Notes under the pieces: model-generated
What the model was told of the DNA's origin: nothing
Seen by the model: only the letters and a program-made list of their open reading frames with translations
Databases searched by the model: none
Source of the DNA: Saccharum officinarum
Lineage: Eukaryota; Streptophyta; Magnoliopsida; Poales; Poaceae
Assembly: GCA_020631735.1 (NCBI GenBank)
Contig: CM036191.1
Coordinates: 38,051,335-38,115,334 of the forward strand
Reading direction: 5' to 3'
DNA length: 64,000 nucleotides
Made by a program: the position numbers and the translations under genes
In this document: positions 22,961 to 33,160 of the stretch, piece after piece
Layout of the letters: each line of letters opens with the position of its first letter
How positions within the stretch are numbered: the first letter of the stretch is position 1

Positions 22961-25900
22961 CTATACATTAGGTATATGTGTATTGTGCACGTACCTGAGG
23001 ACGGTGCGCCTGAGAAAGCGCCTCTTGTAGTAGCGCGAGTGCACTGGTGCCTCGTAGAGTGAAGGGTGGTGCCCGGCGTCCACACCGTCCCATTTCAGTG
23101 CGTCCCACACATCCTTCTCCACCTCCACAGTCGGCCGCCTCATGCCTGGTTTGCGGCCTTTCAAGGCTGGCAGCCGGCGCAGGTTCGGGCAACCTCTGAT
23201 CTTGATGGTCTCGAGCACTGGTACTGGCATCTTGGTGGCCTCGCATATCTGCTGCAGTGCTGGCAGGTCATGCAAGTGAATGGTGGTCAGCCTCGGGAAC
23301 TCGACACTTGTCTGGCTCTTTTTTTCCAGTACAAAGATGTGTCTGAGGTCACCACAATGCATGATGTGGAGGCTCTCCAAGCTAGGGAAGGAGAGGCGAA
23401 ACACTGGGATTGCAAAGCGGAGGCTGGGGCAAGAGCGCAGATGAAGCTGCCGCAGGCGACGGAAGTACCAAAATCGATGCAAACTTTGGCTCCAGATGCA
23501 GCGGGCCTTTAAGAGATCTGATGCCCAGATGGTCTCAAGCATATCGTTCTCATCTGCTCCTGGAGGGAAGACGGCGTCCAAGTTGGAGCACCTCTCTACA
23601 CGGCACCACTTGAGGGCATACCATGTTCCCTTAGCCATGGTATTACTGCAGGTTGAGACATCATGCACATACAAGGATTGGGTATACTGTGTCATCAGAC
23701 CAGATAAACTGTAATATTTGTACTTTACGTCCTCAACTTCACTCTGCACACTGCAGCTCCCATTGCCAATCTCGATATGGCGATCCAGTTGTGGAGTTGG
23801 CGGAAGCGGGAAGGCCTGCATCGGGGTCGGGCCATCACCAACCTTCCAATATGCATCACCATAGAGGTCTGCGGCTAAAACACGGTAGTGTTGATGATCA
23901 CATGGAGCACAACTGGCCTCAGTCATCTTGTTGCTTGTTGTTTTAATCTGAAGAACCTTACCACACAGAGTACCTGAAGATGTGATGTTGATATTGTAAT
24001 AGGATGTGTATGGTGCACGGTTTATTGGAACCCACAAGGACCTAGCCAGCCTAGCATCCGTGATGATAGCATGCACCTGCGGCCGGAAGGATTTGTGCTG
24101 GGAAAGAGATGGCCGAGCCATACATCCATGTGCACTCCCGGGTCGTGTGTCTACGCAGAGAAGCTCCAGCTCCTTGGAGCCACCTGACCCCCAAATAATT
24201 GCACGAAGGTGCTCACAGCCCATCAGAAAGAGTCGCTTCAGGCTCGGCACATCTACCACCATATTTTCAAAGTCTAGTATCTTGATTGCAGATCCTGAAA
24301 GGTCTAGTTCCACAAGATTGCGTAGCCCGCGCAAGAACAGATTCTCCAACAGTGTACATCCTTGTAGGTATATCATTGTGGTTTTCACATCTTTCTTATC
24401 TGCATCAGACGGGCACTTTGGACGGGAGCTTTCTGAAGGCAGATCAGTGCTTGATGTCCAGTTGGGTGCCGGTCCACATCCATCGAAGCTGAATGACCTT
24501 AGTGAAGAAGGAAGCCCATTAGGCAGAACAACATTCTCCAGTTGATCACAACCATCAAGAATAAGAACCTGAAGGTTGCTCGCCATGGATAGGCTTGTTG
24601 GTAGGTTTCTCATCTCACTGTTACCAGATAAATCAAGTAGTTCCAGCTTTGTCTTGTCCATAAATGAGTTGCTGATATCTTTTGAGAACTCTGCTTGACA
24701 CACGGGTTTGGTTATCCGGAGCCTCTCAAGGTTAGGTAATCTTTTCTGCAATTGACTTGTGTATTGCCAGCATCTGACTCCTTCTATATTTAGCTCTGCT
24801 AGGTTAGCCATGAGACCTATCTTTTCCTCGGATAAGATCTCGTCCCAATCAGTTGAACGGTTGTCAAGCACTGACAGGCTATGTAGACATGCCCACTCAG
24901 CGGTACAGCCCTGTCCTTCAAGCTTGGTGTCATTGCTATCTGTGCAGTGGTCCAATCCAAGGAACTTTAACATCTGGCAGCAGAGAAAAGGTGGTGATAC
25001 AAAACTGAAGGCACAATAAGAGAGAACCAACACACCAAGGTTTTTGCACTGTTCAAACAAGGCATTTTGTAATATAAGTGGGCTTTCAGTCCTTCCAGAT
25101 GATAGGAAGATTGATGATGCGCAAGGAACTATTTTTAGCATATGCTCATGCATTTCCTTCTTTGAGATTACTCCACTCTTTGAATTCTTCGATTTGATCG
25201 AAATCCAGCGATAAGGCCTCTCAACATATAAATAAAAAAACTCATCATCACTTCGTCTAACCAGAAAAGGAGTCCCTGAATCTGGCGTGATCTTGCTGCA
25301 GACAGTGTCGAGCAGAGAATCATCACACTCAAAGCTTATTTCAGGGTGCAATGCATTACTAATCTCTCTTGCTCTATCCCCTTGAATGATCCCATCATAT
25401 ATCCAATAGTTGGGAGCGTGAGCAGCCCAACCAAATCTAGTGGTGTTATGGAGGCTGTAATACAGGAATAACCCATAGAGACAACAATCAATGACCATTG
25501 TTAGGTTGATGTCTCGAATGCATGGGTGGCAAGCGACTATGTTGGTAGCTTCTTCCCAAAACAGTGCACTAAGCTGTGGACTTGATAATTCAAAATAACC
25601 ATACTGGCCAAAGAGGAAAAGATCTGTGTACCTTAGTTTATCTGCTATCTTACCATATCGGGGACTCATTGCCATAAATCTTCTTTTAAAAGTCCATATT
25701 ATTATACAGTCACGATATTCTGGAATACCAAATGTACTTAGGACAATTTCTTCATCACTCCCATTAAGAAAAATCACCATAAATTTACTGTCCCTCAGAA
25801 CCTGGTCAATCATGCCTGCAACATTTCTTATCACATCCCTAGATCCATGGTCCACTCCATTGAAGTCATCCTCCTCATCCTGCTTGTCGAACATGGCCAT

Positions 25901-26218
25901 GATCTTATGGTCAAGTTTTAGCTCATCTGCAATTTTTCTCTGCATCACCCTTTTACTTTTCCATTTTGAGCAATCTATATAAATTGTTCTGTCAAAGCAC
26001 CTTTCTGAAGGAGGGTATTTGGTAGATGAAACTAATTGGTGTATGGATTTCAGGACTGCGGCGGTCCCAAAGCCATCCCAACCATGAAAATAGATGATCT
26101 TGTTGTCGCTGTTCCTCTGAACTAGGCTAAGTATTTCCTCTCTGGCACCATCAACATTTGTCGCCACGAAATCCTGACATTCAGTTAACCCGCACACAAT
26201 AATCAGGTGTATTGACAA
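22961..26218 (-). CDS. atypical NB-LRR (NLR-like) protein, degenerate P-loop
   Basis: A single open frame of 1085 codons. Residues about 24-200 resemble a compact NB domain: GAREEILSLV, then FHGWDGFGTAAVLKSI (44-59) in place of the P-loop, with threonine where the ATP-binding lysine should be; FMVIFLNGSDEE (146-157) in place of Walker B; and IIIWTFKRR (172-180) in place of RNBS-B. GLPL and MHD motifs are not visible. Leucine-rich repeats occupy about 390-700 (LELLDLSGNSEMRNLP, LVELDLSGSAIKILDF) and again about 930-1060 (FPSLESLHIMHCGDLRHI). No coiled coil is encoded. I recognise the grass-specific NLR-like class, presumed immune receptors or partners. On the minus strand CTGAATGTCAG|GATTTCG just after the assigned start resembles a splice acceptor, so an upstream exon is likely. 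CTCAG|GTACGTGC at about 22995 may be a donor, shortening the C-terminus. Confidence 0.8.
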   Translation of the reverse strand: MSIHLIIVCGLTECQDFVATNVDGAREEILSLVQRNSDNKIIYFHGWDGFGTAAVLKSIHQLVSSTKYPPSERCFDRTIYIDCSKWKSKRVMQRKIADELKLDHKIMAMFDKQDEEDDFNGVDHGSRDVIRNVAGMIDQVLRDSKFMVIFLNGSDEEIVLSTFGIPEYRDCIIIWTFKRRFMAMSPRYGKIADKLRYTDLFLFGQYGYFELSSPQLSALFWEEATNIVACHPCIRDINLTMVIDCCLYGLFLYYSLHNTTRFGWAAHAPNYWIYDGIIQGDRAREISNALHPEISFECDDSLLDTVCSKITPDSGTPFLVRRSDDEFFYLYVERPYRWISIKSKNSKSGVISKKEMHEHMLKIVPCASSIFLSSGRTESPLILQNALFEQCKNLGVLVLSYCAFSFVSPPFLCCQMLKFLGLDHCTDSNDTKLEGQGCTAEWACLHSLSVLDNRSTDWDEILSEEKIGLMANLAELNIEGVRCWQYTSQLQKRLPNLERLRITKPVCQAEFSKDISNSFMDKTKLELLDLSGNSEMRNLPTSLSMASNLQVLILDGCDQLENVVLPNGLPSSLRSFSFDGCGPAPNWTSSTDLPSESSRPKCPSDADKKDVKTTMIYLQGCTLLENLFLRGLRNLVELDLSGSAIKILDFENMVVDVPSLKRLFLMGCEHLRAIIWGSGGSKELELLCVDTRPGSAHGCMARPSLSQHKSFRPQVHAIITDARLARSLWVPINRAPYTSYYNINITSSGTLCGKVLQIKTTSNKMTEASCAPCDHQHYRVLAADLYGDAYWKVGDGPTPMQAFPLPPTPQLDRHIEIGNGSCSVQSEVEDVKYKYYSLSGLMTQYTQSLYVHDVSTCSNTMAKGTWYALKWCRVERCSNLDAVFPPGADENDMLETIWASDLLKARCIWSQSLHRFWYFRRLRQLHLRSCPSLRFAIPVFRLSFPSLESLHIMHCGDLRHIFVLEKKSQTSVEFPRLTTIHLHDLPALQQICEATKMPVPVLETIKIRGCPNLRRLPALKGRKPGMRRPTVEVEKDVWDALKWDGVDAGHHPSLYEAPVHSRYYKRRFLRRTVLRYVHNTHIPNV

Positions 26219-28895
26219 AAAGAATACTTGTGCACATATATAAATAACTTACAAATTAACACTGTGTTAGTTTACTAGCTAGTATTAAGAACAGGAAGAA
26301 TAGACAGAACGATGGCATGGCAAGATTTTAGTATATATAAAATGGCAGCTAGGGAGGAGGGCATGGATGGAATGTGTGTGTTAGAGAGACAAGGTACGGA
26401 TACACAACTAAAAAGGGAGTTGATATGGACATCCAACTAGTACTAAAAAAACTGTGAAATGTAAGCACTACCTCAACTTAGATGGAAACAAATAAACCCT
26501 TAGATTTAGTCCCTATTAATTTGTAACCCATGATTTCTCACTATTTTTGGTACTTCCTTTGTTTCCACCATTCGATTTCGCTGGATGGACGGCTCTCTTT
26601 TTTTTTCAAGCACACTAAAATTTCTCATAGTAGTTATGTATTAGATATATAATAGAATTGTTTTTTTAATTGAGCATAGCTCTGGTGGTTAGATTTTTTT
26701 AGTGGAACCTGCATTTTCCTGAGTATGGGTGTTCGTATTTTTATGAAAAAAAGATCAGGAGCTGGATGACAAAATCAATCAGGAGCTCCCATTTCCAACG
26801 AGGTTGCCAATTAAGACCCCCTTTGACCAGCTTAATGAAGTGTTAATTGATGGGTGTGTATGTGCATGAGCATATTGCCTCGTTGACCCCTTCCAGCTCT
26901 CAAAATATTTCTGTACTTACAATTCTTTTGTTTTATTTACATTCATGCGGTACGGTGCAGGTGAGCTTAACCTGAATAGTTGAAGCCTTTTCCACTACAT
27001 GCTTAACCTGAATCAATCAGCTTTAGTTTTGGCTAATATTGACATTTCACCCTATTTGTCTGAAGGATGAAAAAGATCACGTATAATTGACGGAAACTGC
27101 AGGCTCTAGGTATTTGATCATCCTGTATTATTGAATTTCTACAATATCGGTTCAAATGAAAAAAAGAATCTGTGTTTTGTGCAATATCAGTGCCCATGGA
27201 AAAAAGTGTGGAGATGACAGAGGATCATCTGTATAATCACCAGCCAATTTGATCCTAGAGATTATTATTACTACCGTATATATCGTCATTTTCAGATTTG
27301 ATTAATGCTTTTGTTCACATAGAAGGAAAGTATTATTTAAGCGTTTTACTAGTTTGATCATTCATAAGAGTTTTACTGGATCATCCATGTAATTAAGACA
27401 GTCAACATGTACGGAGACGTGATACATGATTAATTTTGAATATTTGTGGTGCGGCCTAAGTGTTTTAATGTGTGTCAGTACAGTAAATGTTAAGTTCGTG
27501 CTTATATACTGAGCCATCCAGGAGCACATTTAAATCAGTAAATCACTATATGCATTTGTTAACAAGCTGAAACATGGAGTAATCAAGTAGTTTTTATGAA
27601 TAACATTGAAACAATTGACACCCCCGATGTGAGGAAATAGAAAAAAATACATAGCCTTAACAATGATGACAAAGTTTCGATCTTTTTAGGGGAGAAATAC
27701 AATATAAAACTTATAGAAAGACTACGCCTGTAAAAGAAAAGATTGAACAAATTTAACATATTGACATGAATAGAAATATTGCACAATGGACAATAGTGAC
27801 ATTATATTCTGATAGCTTATTATTGTGGTTCTGAATCAACTTGTCATACTAATATATTCCAATGTTTTTCAGTTATTCTTCCACTTTATAGAATCCAACA
27901 AGTCCCAACTAATTTATTAGTTATTTACCAATAAAATTAAAATGTTAGAAACTGTAACAATATAAAATAGACTAATCCCTGCGAATGCACGGGTTCACTG
28001 CTAGTGTGCAAAATCAACTAAAAGGGGGAAAAATGTAGTGTACCATACCTGATGCTAGGGGAAGGTAAATAAATTAAAGCAATACAGCAAATTAGAGAAG
28101 TACCAGTTCTAACATGATGAGCAACTCTGCTGTCGTGGAAGGCCAACAAGCCAAGTTAACAGAGAGAAGGCGCAGCGATTATCGACGAATCATCTAACCC
28201 ATGAGAGATCGGTATGATAATCAATCTTTCTTTCTCCTCTCCTGCATTGATATTAAACTATGAGTAATGTGTAGATACCCAGTGCTTACTTATTGTCAAC
28301 GAGCTAGCACACTACTAATGGATCTCGCAGAGGAGACTAGAAGAGCAGCACCAACCTAGCTAGATATTCCGAAATATGATCCGCTACCTGCTGGGATGAT
28401 CCGTGAGATAATAAGCTAAGAAAGAGAGGCGGCAAGCGGGCAACAATGGCGGCAAATGATCTTGAGCCGCTTGTGGTCTGCTGGTAAGTGGTGGTGGTGG
28501 TGTAACGGCCTGCAGCTAGCTGATCTGAAGGTCAGTGCAGTGCTGGACGTCCTCCCAAAGCATTCAGCTAGTAGATTCCTTTCTTCCATGTTCCCTCCCT
28601 GTCTCCTTTGCTTCTCACCGCTTTTGTCGCTTCTCTTTTCCAAATGCAACAGGAAAAGGAACGAAATCTGGTTCCTTTGCTTCCTTTTACTAAAGATGAA
28701 CTGTATGCGTGCGTTCATTAGAGCAGACAACGAGCATCGTGTATGGCCCAGCCAGTAAAAAAGAACAGGCGAACAGCTACCCAGGATGCAACCTTTTCTT
28801 AGATCTTTGTCTAAAGAGAGATAGATAATACTATCTATCTTTGGCGACTCCTTGTTTCTTTCTTCGTTCTGACCAGGGATTTTGGTTCTGGTGAT
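26219..28895. other. 5' flank or leader introns of the NLR-like gene
   Basis: No continuous coding region. On the minus strand several donor-like sites occur (CATCAG|GTATGG at about 28049, CAGCAG|GTAGCG at about 28393), which may belong to 5' UTR exons of the NLR-like gene. A minus-strand frame at 28416-28898 includes a purine-rich leader and MEERNLLAECFGRTSSTAL, but its start and end are not supported as a gene. The sequence CCCTGCGAATGCACGGGTTC at about 27975 resembles the end of a common grass repeat. Confidence 0.4.
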
Positions 28896-30625
28896 CACTT
28901 TCTACGGGAATCAGGCGCTTTGCCGAGGGTCCAGGACACTCGGCAAAGCCATAAATACACTCGGCAAAGGCTTTGCCGAGTGTCGCACTCGGCAAAGAGT
29001 ACACGGCAAAAAATTCGTCGGCAAAGACCTCTTTGGCGAGTGTTTTTTGTCGGACACTCAGCAAAGGCTTTGCCGAGTGCCACGACAGTACTCGGCAAAG
29101 AAAAGTTGTCGTGACGGAGGAGATAACGTTAACGGGTGCTTTGCCGACTGTCCCACAGCTGGGCACTCGGTAAAGAAAAAAAATTTGAAAATTCTTTGCC
29201 GAGTGCCCTCTGAGTGGCACTCGGCAAAGAAATTTTTTTTGAAAATTCTTTGCCGAGTGCCCTCTGAGTGACACTCGGCAAAGAAAAAAAATTAAAAAAA
29301 ATTCTTTGCCAAGTGCCCTCCGAGTGGCACTCGGCAAAGAATTTTTTTTGAAAATTCTTTGCCGAGTGCCCCCTGATTGGCACTCGGCAAAGCAAAAAAA
29401 AATAAAAAAAATTCTTTGTCGAGTGCCCTCTGCTTGGCACTCGGCAAAGCAAAAAAAATTTAAAAAAAATTCTTTGCCGAGTGCCCTCTTCCCTGGCACT
29501 CGGCAAAGCTGGAAAATTTGCCAAAATTGGCTTGCTTTTCCCAGCTTTGCCGAGTGTTTTTGTGATTGCACTCGCCGAGTGTTACACTCGGCAAAGTGAC
29601 CATAACCGTCCTATTTTTTTGAATTTTTACATTCCATCGCGACAAAAATAATATTTCACATATATATCAAATTCATCACATATATCTCACATACATCATA
29701 AATATGTCATATAGATCAGATGCATCATAACATATATAACATAAGTGCATCGTAAGTCCAAATAGCTAACACAAGTTCATCACAAGTCCAAATAACTAAC
29801 ACTATCACATGTGGTTTGTCTGGGTTTCAAGCAACGTACGTCACAACTTCTTCGAAACATTCTTAATTTTTTATCAATCTCTATATGCGATATCATGACA
29901 TCTTGGCAATTTTTGTGATTTTCGAACTTCGTTTGTATTTAATAGAATTTAAAAACAAATCACCCGCAAGTCGGTGCCCATGTTTCGTGAACATGATGTT
30001 CGAAATTTCAGGTGTGTTCCTAGATAGCGCCTCATAATACACTTAAAAGCATGAATATTATTTTTTGAATGACTAAATTTCATTATTCCATGCACTTGCA
30101 GTTCAAATTTGCTTTTTACGAAAAAAATTTAAGTAAATGATACAAATTAACTAACTGTAGCAAAAAACATAAAAATTGTACCGAATTTTAAAATCTAGCT
30201 CCTAATACTATAGTAGGGCTTCACAAAAAAATTGGGTGCAAAAAGAAAAAAATTAAATTCTTTTGCCGAGTGCCAAGATTCTGACACTCGGCAAAGAAAT
30301 TCTTTGCCGAGTGTCAGATTTCTGGCACTCGGCAAAGTAATTAAAAAAAACTTTGTCGTGTGCCTAACAGCAGACACTCGGCAAAGGATCACCGTTCGGG
30401 CTCACCGTTTGTGAGTACGTCTTTGCCGAGTGTAAATCTTTGCCGAGAGCTGGCCTCTCGGCAAAGACTTTCTTTGCCGAGTGCCGGGCACTCGGCAAAG
30501 CGATCTTTGCCGAGTGTCTTACTTTGCCGAGAGCGGCACTCGGCAAAGAGCCTCTTTGCCGAGTGCCCGATATTTGGCACTCGGCAAAGCATATGACACT
30601 CGGTAAAGATACTGTTCCGGTAGTG
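28896..30625. mobile_element. non-autonomous CACTA (En/Spm) element with hairpin array
   Basis: The left end reads CACTTTCTACGGGAATCAGG; the right end, inverted, reads CACTACCGGAACAGTA, the CACTA terminus. Inside are dozens of copies of CTTTGCCGAGTG and its complement, in two clusters (28918-29600 and 30258-30610) around an AT-rich centre. Such subterminal repeats bind the transposase in CACTA elements. In the left cluster the two orientations alternate, forming about six consecutive potential hairpins with 12-14-bp stems, spaced about 60 bp. No transposase is encoded. The leucine/cysteine/arginine-rich open frames over it are products of the repeat. The expected 3-bp target duplication is not evident (GAT versus TCT). 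Confidence 0.88.
28918..29600. repeat. tandem hairpin array, left CACTA subterminal region
   Basis: Repeated units of CTTTGCCGAGTGCC, a loop of about 8-12 bases, GGCACTCGGCAAAG, and an A/T-rich spacer. The stems are nearly invariant while loops (CTCTGAGT, CTCCGAGT, CCCTGATT, CTCTGCTT and others) and spacers vary. Confidence 0.85.
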
Positions 30626-30718
30626 TCTGGGATTTTTGTTTGGGGATTGCGGTCATATAAAAATTGACAAATAAATTTTGTGGTGCTGGAATTTCATAAA
30701 AAAATCTTCTATATATCA

Positions 30719-30790
30719 GGTTGGTTAGTAACAATATATCCTGAATCCACATGTCCTTGGTTCGATCCTAGCAAAAGCTCTTAATTTTGC
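30719..30790 (+). repeat. possible tRNA-derived SINE fragment
   Basis: GGTTGGTTAGTAAC followed about 40 bp later by GGTTCGATCC (30759-30768) resembles the A and B boxes of RNA polymerase III promoters. No full tRNA fold is visible, so it is not called as a tRNA gene. It could be the head of a SINE or chance similarity. Confidence 0.25.
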
Positions 30791-30839
30791 AGCATAGTTT
30801 TAAACGTGACCTGCTTGTAAGTCTTGAAAAATAAGACTG

Positions 30840-31900
30840 TTAAAAAAAAGCTTGGGATTCAATCCCTAGACCTCACAACACAACGAGTGAACTTCTATCA
30901 AACTAATATTGATGACAACCGGAATATGCTTTTATAACAGTGAACGGTCACAACAAAAAAAACCAGGATTTGCAAATTCCCGACGGAATTCCACCGAAAT
31001 TTTTGAACCCTAGTCCGGACGTACGATAGAAAATTTTCCACCGGATGCTCGGTCGCAACATTATGAAATTACTACTGCAACTTTAGAAATCACCGATTAC
31101 AACATTTTAAAAAAATGTATGAAATAGCTTTGTCACCCGATTTTATTAGGATAGAAAATTCAAAATTTACAAGCAACATAACATCATGTTTCGCGCAACA
31201 TCTCGAACGAGAACATGCAGAAACAAAGTTTTATAACATCAACACCGGAAAGATGAAGGTGGAACGAGTTAAAAAGGAACGAAGCCAGGCAGGTTTGGAA
31301 ATAGCTTGTGTAGAAGCAAGAAACCCGGTCCATATCTGGAAGAAATATGTTCTTGCAGGAGAACTGAGAATAAAAAAGTTACCTTTTACAACATTCGAAA
31401 ATTATAGTCGTGAAATTTTTTAAACTAAAGGTGCAACATTGTACAAGTAAATTATTTTTTAAAAAAATATAAATAAAACAAATAGAATTAGCCAACTAGA
31501 TTAAAAAGGTGCATAACAAGGCAAGTCAATTATTGAAACATCTATAATAAATTTTGCAACATCATCTTAGGTGTCATACATCTCGAAAATAACCACCGCA
31601 ACATCACAGATCAACCCATTGTTAAATCTTAAAACAACTATTACAACATCAATAATACGTCAATAATCAACCAAATCTCATGCCGCAACATCATAGATAT
31701 CACATCCCTGTCGCAGTAGAAATGCACATAAAAGGTTCTTGCCGCAACATTCATCATTGAGATTGGAGCATCTCGATCTCCTGCTGCAACATCATCGCGT
31801 CCCTATCACAATAAAATTACACGTAAGAAATTCCCACCGTAACACCATCGCGTTGGGGTTGGAGGACGTCCCAACCCAAACATTACTACTCTTTCTTTCT
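30840..31900. repeat. GCAACATC-rich degenerate repeat
   Basis: Motifs of GCAACATC/GCAACATTT type recur irregularly through the region, similar in character to the arrays at 5250 and 39062 but not aligned with them. No coding capacity is supported; the 102-codon plus-strand frame at 31115-31423 has no recognisable domain. The element class is unknown. Confidence 0.45.
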
Positions 31901-32179
31901 TCTTTTGGAACATAATCGCGGTCGATCACTTGTATTACCAAACAGTTTACAAAGTCGGGGGCAATCGAGCTCTCAGAGATACAAAAACGAGGAGAATTAT
32001 CAGACTGTCTGCACTGCATGGAAAATAAAAGAAAACAAGAAACCAGCATAATTGTTCCGATGTTCAGTTACATCATCAAACAGACAGCATGCGTGTTTTG
32101 ATCAGTGGTTCACCGAGATACACATCAGCCACAAACAGAGCTATATGCATAACTAATTATTTCAATGTTCAGCTATACC

Positions 32180-33078
32180 AACGGCATACCATGTGTGCTC
32201 AATAGTTCACCAATACAATGCAACCACACAAACAGAGAGCATATCTGTATATGAGTCAATCGCACACCACAAACATTTTTATCATAAATTGTAGCTTAAA
32301 CAGGTTCACGGATACACACTACTACATAAATTTTTGCCGGCCCGGTAGCCCAGCCTCGGCCGGCCTCGATTAACCGAGGCGGTTTGCTGGGCTGCCCACC
32401 TCGGTTAAAAATTCTCAGGTGTCTCCTAAAAGATTTTGTGCAGTAGTGACGATAACCAGCATATGCATGCAAGAGCCACGCACACGAGACCAGTTAGCGC
32501 CACCATGATCAATGAAATCGCACACGACACAGGCAGCCACATGCTGCGCTTATTAGTTATTACAGTATGTATCAGCTTCTACAAGCTGAAGCCACACAAA
32601 TCAAGCACACAGACAGACAGACGCATCGGCAGGTGGGCGCACCACTGCAAGCACACCCAGCTGCGATGGCAAGCCACACGTTCACTGGAGCACACGCATC
32701 GGCAGGCCCAGTTAAAAGCCTTTGTTATTTGCAAACCAAACACACTAGGCTGGCCGTCAAGGCAGGCAGGCCAACTCGGCTGCACATGCCTTGGCTGCCG
32801 TTTTCCATTTTCTAAAAAAAAATGCCTTGGCTGCCAGTCCCAGATCAGTAGACAAACTGAAGAGCTAAACCACACAAGGTCTGTGCTCGCCGGGAATCCA
32901 GTGGCAGCCAGACACGCATAAAGGAAGGCACACAAGACAAGCAAAGACGCAGCATCGTCCAACGAAAGCAGGCTGCAGCAGCATCCATCGCACACAAACA
33001 AGCTAGCCACCGACGTAGCAGCGGCAGCAGATGCACACCCTGGACATGATGATCATCTCACCTGGGCAGAGTGAGAAG
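32180..33078 (-). repeat. second copy of the NLR 3' flank, gene body missing
   Basis: The sequence follows 22060-22870 in order, ending GGGCAGAGTGAGAAG at 33078, where the match stops and the AACCGG-rich element begins. The NLR coding region that should follow is absent. A mini-CACTA is inserted inside. This shows that the NLR-like gene, or at least its 3' part, was once duplicated. Confidence 0.7.
32317..32448. mobile_element. 132-bp mini-CACTA element
   Basis: It begins CACTACTACATAAATTTTT and ends, inverted, CACTACTGCACAAAATCTT. The related copy of this flank at about 22165 lacks it, confirming an insertion. It contains a CCTCGGCCGGCCTCG / CCGAGGCGG palindromic core. Flanking triplets ACA and ACG may be a degraded 3-bp duplication. 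Confidence 0.8.
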
Positions 33079-33160
33079 CATAGTTATTAGGACCAGACCG
33101 GAGATTGAACCGGTGAGACTGTTGGTTCATTGGTCCAACCATTTATTCAACCGCCAGTTC

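Noticed and set aside
24006..24545. A 179-codon plus-strand frame inside the NLR-like gene
   Set aside because: It is antisense to the LRR coding sequence with no recognisable domain; shadow of the real gene.
28416..28898. A 160-codon minus-strand frame upstream of the NLR-like gene
   Set aside because: Its start overlaps the CACTA end and it has no domain; at most it covers a 5' UTR exon.
28895..29571. Several long overlapping open frames (up to 246 codons) on both strands
   Set aside because: They are translations of the CTTTGCCGAGTG inverted repeats of the CACTA element, giving repeated LCRVP/GHSAKNF-like strings on both strands; not genes.
30755..30770. A tRNA gene suggested by GGTTCGATCC
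   Set aside because: No cloverleaf or anticodon arm can be placed around it; kept only as a possible SINE fragment.
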